Source: Opisthorchis felineus (Eukaryota; Platyhelminthes; Trematoda; Opisthorchiida; Opisthorchiidae). From it: a DNA stretch of 64,000 nt. The stretch spans positions 471,342-535,341 of the forward strand of contig SJOL01006423.1 in assembly GCA_004794785.1 (NCBI GenBank). The letters run 5' to 3'. Each line of letters opens with the position of its first letter. Position 1 is the first letter of the stretch. Below the pieces are notes generated by a model. The model was not told the DNA's origin, did no database searches, and saw nothing but the letters and a program-made list of their open reading frames with translations. The translations under genes were made by a program, and so were the position numbers. Positions 59,072 to 64,000 of the stretch are shown piece after piece.

Positions 59072-60599
59072 ATGGCGACGAAGGACGGTTCAAAGTATAA
59101 GGAGCCACCGGAGGTTATTGTCGATGGGAAGAACAAAAAGACCTATACTCGTGGCAAATTTATGGGAAAGGTTTGCGCTTTCATTTTCTTCGAGGTATTC
59201 TTTAGGGTGGTTTCGCCAGGTGCTATGAGCTGATCGACCAAGCTACTCAAGAAAGGTTTGCAGGGAAAGTTGTCCCCAAATCAGCTCTTGTGAAATCTTC
59301 TCAGAAAGAGAAGATGCAACAGGAAATATGTATTCACAGGACACTAAAGCATGAGAACGTTGTTGGGTTTCATGGCTATTTTGAAGACGTCGATTTTATC
59401 TATATTGTCCTGGAGTTATGTAATAGAAGGGTATGTTGCTCCTGATCATACGTGACTATTTCCAGTCTCTTTTGGAACTGCACAAGCGGCGGCGCTTCCT
59501 TTCTGAACCGGAAGCCCGATATTTTATGAAGCAAATCATCAACGGGTGTCAGTACCTTCATAGGAATAAAGTTATGCATCGAGATCTCAAACTTGCCAAT
59601 CTTTTCCTTAATGATGATTTAGTCATCAAGATTGGTGACTTTGGACTAGCTTCCCGAATCGTCAACGAAGGAGAGAAAAAAAGGACGCTATGTGGCACAC
59701 CCAACTACATTGCTCCCGAAGTACTTACTAAGGGAGGACATAGCTTCGAAGTGGATTGCTGGTCCTTAGGGTGCATACTGTAGGTTGGCATGCACATCTT
59801 ACCACGGTTTTAGATACACTTTGCTTGTTGGCAACCCACCATTCGAAACAAACAAACTCGAAGAAACCTACGCTCGGATAAAAATGAACGAATATAAAAT
59901 ACCGATCCGTGTTTCTGCGTCTGCCTCGAAATTCATACGTGCACTCCTGAATAAGGACCCGTCCAAAAGGCCCAGCATGTTCACTATGCTGGAAGACGAT
60001 TTCTTCAAAGAGTACACACCAACTTCTCTTCCAGTTAGCGCCTTAACAACGTGCCCACGATTCGATTCGATTGTCACTCCTCAGATCGGGCGCCGCCCGC
60101 TTTCTGACATCAATCCCTTAGAGGATATTCCTATTACACATGGCGGCGGCACTGTCGTTAAAAGTACTACATCAGTTGACAATCAGCCCGGAGACTGCTG
60201 GCTTGAGAAATTGAAGCAAGAAGTGGGTACATCACTTTGATCAACGAATGTTTTTAGCTTAATTCACTAATGGCCGAAGCCAAAATCCTGAGGGACAATA
60301 CTGTGAAGGCCATGGAAGACAGCGAAGATCCGGCCTGTTGCCCCATATACTGGGTCAGCAAATGGGTCGACTATTCAGACAAATACGGACTGGGATACCA
60401 GCTTTGTGATAACTCGAGCGGGGTGGTCTTCAATGATGTCACTCGCCTGATATTAGCCGCCAACCTGCAAAATTTACAGTATATTGATCAAGATGGAACG
60501 GAAAGCTTCTTTACTATGACAACACATCCTCCCATTCTTGAAAAGAAGATCACTCTGTTGAATTACTTCAAGTCTTACATGCAGGAAAATCTCCTTAAA
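59072..60599 (+). CDS. PLK1: Polo-like kinase 1, kinase domain and first polo box, 3' incomplete
   Basis: This is a mitotic Ser/Thr kinase acting at centrosomes, kinetochores and the midbody. Exons are 59072-59170, 59206-59430, 59466-59779, 59814-60222 and 60258-60599, joining in frame for 463 codons; the four introns are 34-35 nt each. The kinase shows [11 protein letters not shown] spanning intron 1, the VAIK-like AGKVV lysine, [16 protein letters not shown], and the activation loop [17 protein letters not shown] with the activating Thr. A destruction-box-like RRPLSDIN follows the kinase. Exon 5 begins polo box 1 ([36 protein letters not shown]). The donor at 60600 (GTAGGT) leads into an intron longer than 3.4 kb, and the exons for polo box 2 were not found before 64000. 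The ATG gives the usual N-terminal extension. The exon 4 donor (GTGGGT) was chosen because the next GT would create a stop. Confidence 0.95.
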
Positions 60600-61235
60600 G
60601 TAGGTCTTTTTTGCTTTTCTTAGGGTGTTTTGGTCCACCCCTTGATTTTCGTAGATGACTGTCTGTGACGTGCTGCTGTGAATGCAGTCGGTGCCTCAGT
60701 CAGCATGAACTTTGAAGGGGACCCCGTGCACTGTGCTTGGACCACTTGACATTGGGTTGCATTCATTGAAGCAGTTGTACGGTTGGCCAGCTGATGCCGT
60801 CGAGCTTGATGACGGTTTTGAGGAAGCTTGGATTCTGAACTTACGGAATCACGCAACTAAGGCGTTCATCCGCGTTATTTTTTCCTTTTCACCAGAGGGA
60901 TGTTCGTGAACGTGCGCATCTGTGGTCAACTTGAAGAGTTTTAGTCTCGTCCATACATCCGGGCTGTTGCCCTGATTACTGTTTTTGTAGAGAAAATATT
61001 ATGCGGCTCTAAATGTCGCCGTCGACACTCAGTCAGTAGGAGCTGTGAGTACAGATTTTAGGCACATAACCAACTACCCTTCCAGCTTAGACTGTCCTTT
61101 GTGCAAACCGCTGTAACCACGGTACGTTAAGTACGCGGTTTTACGACTGATGATGGCTCCGTCGTCACCATCGTCATGACAGGAACGTTCGGATTCGTGT
61201 CTTTCTGCAGCTGGCAGCACTTACTGTGAATCCTC
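60600..61235. other. Start of PLK1 intron 5
   Basis: No PLK1 exon or repeat recognised in this part. Confidence 0.4.
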
Positions 61236-61239
61236 TCCG

Positions 61240-61436
61240 ACCAAATTATGAATCGCGCAGCTATGGCGCCCTTTTGGCGCATTGATGCCGTGCAATTCGA
61301 AGAAACCGCGAGGACTGAAATGCTATGAAGTTTCCCCAATCTAGACGAGGTCAATCGAAAGGCCACTGTTGGGTCCGGACAACATACCCTCTGGTTTGTG
61401 GTTGCGCGCTTCACCATCTGAGTTATCCCGTTCCCT
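61240..61436 (-). mobile_element. tRNA-derived SINE, copy 10, strongly diverged
   Basis: The minus strand keeps family order: head GGATAACTCAGATGGTGAAG with an A-box-like core, a lost B box (TTGTCCGGACCCA), then TCTAGATTGGGGAAACTTC, GCAGTATCC-like text, and GCGCCAAAAGGGCG near the end. Its translation parallels that of other copies. It is probably an old insertion. Confidence 0.6.
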
Positions 61437-62395
61437 GACAGTGAGGGCACCGAGCACCGATTCCCATATTGAAACCTTGGTCAGTAAAGTCGCTTGTTGA
61501 AGGACACTCCACAGATAGACCGCTCTGGGCGGCAGTTTAACACCGTTCTCAGGGGTCCCGTTGGTGACCCCTTGTAGCTTACTAAGATGTGATTAATTGC
61601 CGCATCTCCACCTCAAGAGTTGGGCGCATATATATTTAAGGTCTCGAAGACGCCGGGGAATCAGTTTACAGAGGTTCGTTTTTCGCAGACAACTCGTATG
61701 AGGAGTGTTTGCACCTTGCTGAATTTTCTTCAGTCAATCTTTCGGGATTGTGCACAAGAAGCAGACAATCTCCGTGATAGGACGAATACGATAATCATAG
61801 AATCGAATAGTCTCAACATTCAAAGCGTCACAACACTTGTTCCAAGTTTCCGCTTCGTGTCAGCTGTCTTCGCATTTGACGGTGGGAGCACATGCAGGCG
61901 CTTCCCGAAGCAAGTGTCATCCCGATGCGACACAGATCATGAGGCCGAAGGACTCATGGGCTGCACACTGCTTGCTATTACTTAGCAGGGATCTTTGACA
62001 AAACCGTTCCTGTGACTGTGTCAGAGTTTATTTTCTGCATCTCCAGGTTGCTTGTGTATAATAGACGATGAAGTCTCATGGTTGTTGCGAGAGTTGAGCG
62101 ATTTCAGATAGAGATTAGAAGACGGAATAGAAGCGCGTAATTTACGCTTTACTCATCCGGTAGCGATAGTACGTGAGCTGAAAATATAGTGATAATTGCC
62201 AGTAAATGGTATGTGAAAAGCATGGTTTATATAATCATGACTCTCACTCCACCTTGGGTAAGTGTGTACTTTTGTGGTGGTCTAGAGTGTGTAAAAAATG
62301 AAAGCTGTGTTACTTACTTGGAGTCGTTCATACCTCTCTGTTGCGCAGGTTATATGGGTGAGTGCGCTGTTGTATAAGAATATCCATGTGATTTC
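61437..62395. other. PLK1 intron 5, no feature recognised
   Basis: A 121-codon plus-strand open frame (61620-61985) has no recognisable domain. No polo-box sequence was found. Confidence 0.4.
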
Positions 62396-62399
62396 CTAG

Positions 62400-64000
62400 G
62401 TCTTCATTGGAGTATGATAAGGCATGGTCAATAGACAAGATTTCGGGTTTGAATAATCACTGTAGATTGATGGTGTTTGGTGAGGTTCCTCTTGTTCAGG
62501 GACATGCCTTGGTTCCAGTTTTGCGTCGGAAGGATCGGATGTCACGTTTTTGCCCGTAGGAGCCAGGCGGCGCAGGAATACGGTTCTGTGCTTGACATCT
62601 GGACGCACTATATAGGCTCACCGCGGATTACAAGAGACAAAATCCATTTCTTCTACCAGAGGATCATATTTAGAGGATCGATCATTGTATTTTAAAAGGA
62701 CCGACCTAGTGATAGTAAGCCAGGTAGGCAAGGAGACACTGTTGGCTGATGGGCTTGTGAATGACAGGAAACGTTCATGTTTGATACAACTGATACTAGC
62801 ACAATAAGGATCTGATATAGTGGGGAGCATCAAGAAGGACAACCTCAATATGTGGCAGGTAAGCTTCGTGATTTTAAAACTAGGCAGATGATCTTCCAAA
62901 GGATCGCATGGAGTCGTTCCACTTGACCATTACATTGTGGATTATAGGGAGCGATGTGACTAGTAGGAACGCCTTTATCGAACAAAAACTGTTTGAGTTC
63001 AGTTGACATGAACATAGAACCGCGATCTGAGTGAATATAAGCGGGCGTACCAAACAGTGAAAACAGTTGACTCAAACAACGAATTACAGTGGAAGAGGAC
63101 TTATCGGCGCAAGGATAAACAAAAGCCAGTCGGGAGTCTCGTCAATGATTGTTAGAAGGTACTTGTTACGAGGGTTTGAAAGAATTAGGCCTTTAAAGTC
63201 ACTACTAGGGCGTTCGAAAGGTTGTGGCCTTGTAAGCTGGCCAAGAAAAGAGTCAATCTTGATTTGAGTTGGGCGCATGTGGAACAGTTAGGGACCACAC
63301 ATCTGATATCACTGACCGAAAAAGGGAGGTCTTTAGAACGAACAAAATGTGCACATCTTGTGACTCCAGGTGGCATAATATGTGGTGAAGCGCTTGAAGT
63401 CCCCCCGTTCCAACGTAGTTATCACAAATGTTGCGAGAAAGGGCACTGGCAACGCGTTAGCCCGTTGCTGATCTGTAGATGACTTCGTAGTTGTGCCCCT
63501 CCAAATCGATTTCCCATCCATTCAATCTCGTGATTCTTTGCTCTTCTGTTGGTTCCCGTACGTAAAAGTAACCGAACATTGATCCAGGTTGAAATGCCGC
63601 CCGAGGAGATAGTGGTGCCGTTTGCAGCATATATTTTCCTTTCGACAGCAGAATGGTCGGACGCGTCAATTTCGACGACGAGAAAAGTAGTCTCCTCAGT
63701 TGCGAAGTTGCTTTTCGTGTAGTTCAAAGTAATGTATGTTATATCAAAACCATGTAAATGCTTCAGATTACGGTCATGTCCAGCTGTAGCACCCTTTCGG
63801 TGCCTAACTGCCATGCCACCTGAAGGAAGCACGAGGGCTGGGATACTGCCAGGTTGCCCAAGCCTAGAGAGGGGAAGTCGAGAGGCAGAGGTCGGGTCAT
63901 GTTCGGCTCTCGTTTTACTGCATACAGTAAGGTTATCAATGTAGGAGAACGTATCTTTCATTTGTTCGACTTTGATGGTATAGTTTATCGTTCTTAGGAA
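62400..64000 (-). mobile_element. Ty3/gypsy pol remnant of a second family, split by a SINE
   Basis: On the minus strand, from the right edge, RT ends with [18 protein letters not shown] (63961-63905; YIDN replaces YxDD). After a SINE, RNase H remnants follow (FLVVEIDASDHSAVE near 63680, then a FGYFYVREPTEEQRI and GHNYEVIYRSA stretch). The integrase zinc region is PGVTRCAHFVRSKDLPFSV with CSTCAQLK (63370-63255). The integrase core has SSDFKGLILSNPRNKYLLTI (63200-63150), HSDRGSMFMS and NPQCNGQVERL (63040-62905), so the D, D and E positions are kept. The pol C-terminus includes SSKYDPLVEEMDFV (62670) and RRLAPTG (62575). Frames shift repeatedly. The 5' part lies beyond the window. Confidence 0.85.
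63780..63896 (-). mobile_element. tRNA-derived SINE, copy 11, 5'-truncated, nested in gypsy RT
   Basis: The minus-strand copy starts at the B box, so the A-box half is lost, and it runs to the family 3' end near 63780. Direct repeats TCATGT flank it at 63774-63779 and 63897-63902. The gypsy RT/RNase H reading continues on both sides. Truncation together with a target duplication points to target-primed reverse transcription. Confidence 0.9.

Noticed and set aside
1..64000. CRISPR arrays, bacterial operons or rRNA genes
   Set aside because: The window is eukaryotic with spliceosomal introns; no spaced direct-repeat array or rRNA sequence was seen.

Overview
This is a eukaryotic, intron-bearing, transposon-rich stretch that looks like flatworm DNA, most probably a digenean trematode. 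Three points support this. Two conserved genes are cut by ultra-short introns (33-42 nt) near their 5' ends and by much longer introns further 3', as described for schistosomes. The repeats are CR1-like, RTE-like and Ty3/gypsy elements plus a tRNA-derived SINE. A hammerhead ribozyme of the kind known from trematode repeats is also present. The species cannot be fixed from the sequence alone.

Three conserved protein genes are supported. CCT6 (chaperonin TCP-1 subunit zeta) lies on + at 3601-16823 as eight exons that join without a frame break into 547 codons plus stop. Its intron 6 is about 10.5 kb and is filled with retroelements. NECAP (endocytic coat-associated protein) lies on - with two exons visible at 37405-37775 and 32069-32426, and a further 3' exon not found. 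PLK1 (polo-like kinase) lies on + from 59072 with five exons covering the kinase domain and the first polo box; the gene continues past 60599 into a long intron and its end is not in view. They act in cytosolic protein folding, clathrin-mediated endocytosis and mitosis, and there is no sign that they work together.

Most of the recognisable remainder is decayed mobile DNA. Position 1-1315 is the 3' half of a CR1-like LINE, with a second CR1 3' end at 45745-46420 (-). Two RTE-like LINE lineages recur: one with at least five pieces inside CCT6 intron 6, the other with pieces at about 31, 33-36, 39-46 and 50-52 kb. The largest RTE copy is 41485-45735 (+). A Ty3/gypsy element with gag, pol and a 3' LTR occupies 46440-50361 (+); a solo LTR of the same family sits in CCT6 intron 6 (14615-14990, -). 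A different gypsy pol remnant runs off the right edge (62400-64000, -). Eleven copies of one tRNA-derived SINE were found, several with target-site duplications and several nested in RTE or gypsy DNA.

The most unusual locus is 31456-31881. A complete type I hammerhead ribozyme core (31630-31672, +) sits among two interlocking inverted repeats and further hairpins, downstream of the last visible NECAP exon and antisense to that gene. Long stretches (about 16.9-31 kb and 52.3-59 kb) hold only short repeat remnants or nothing recognisable.
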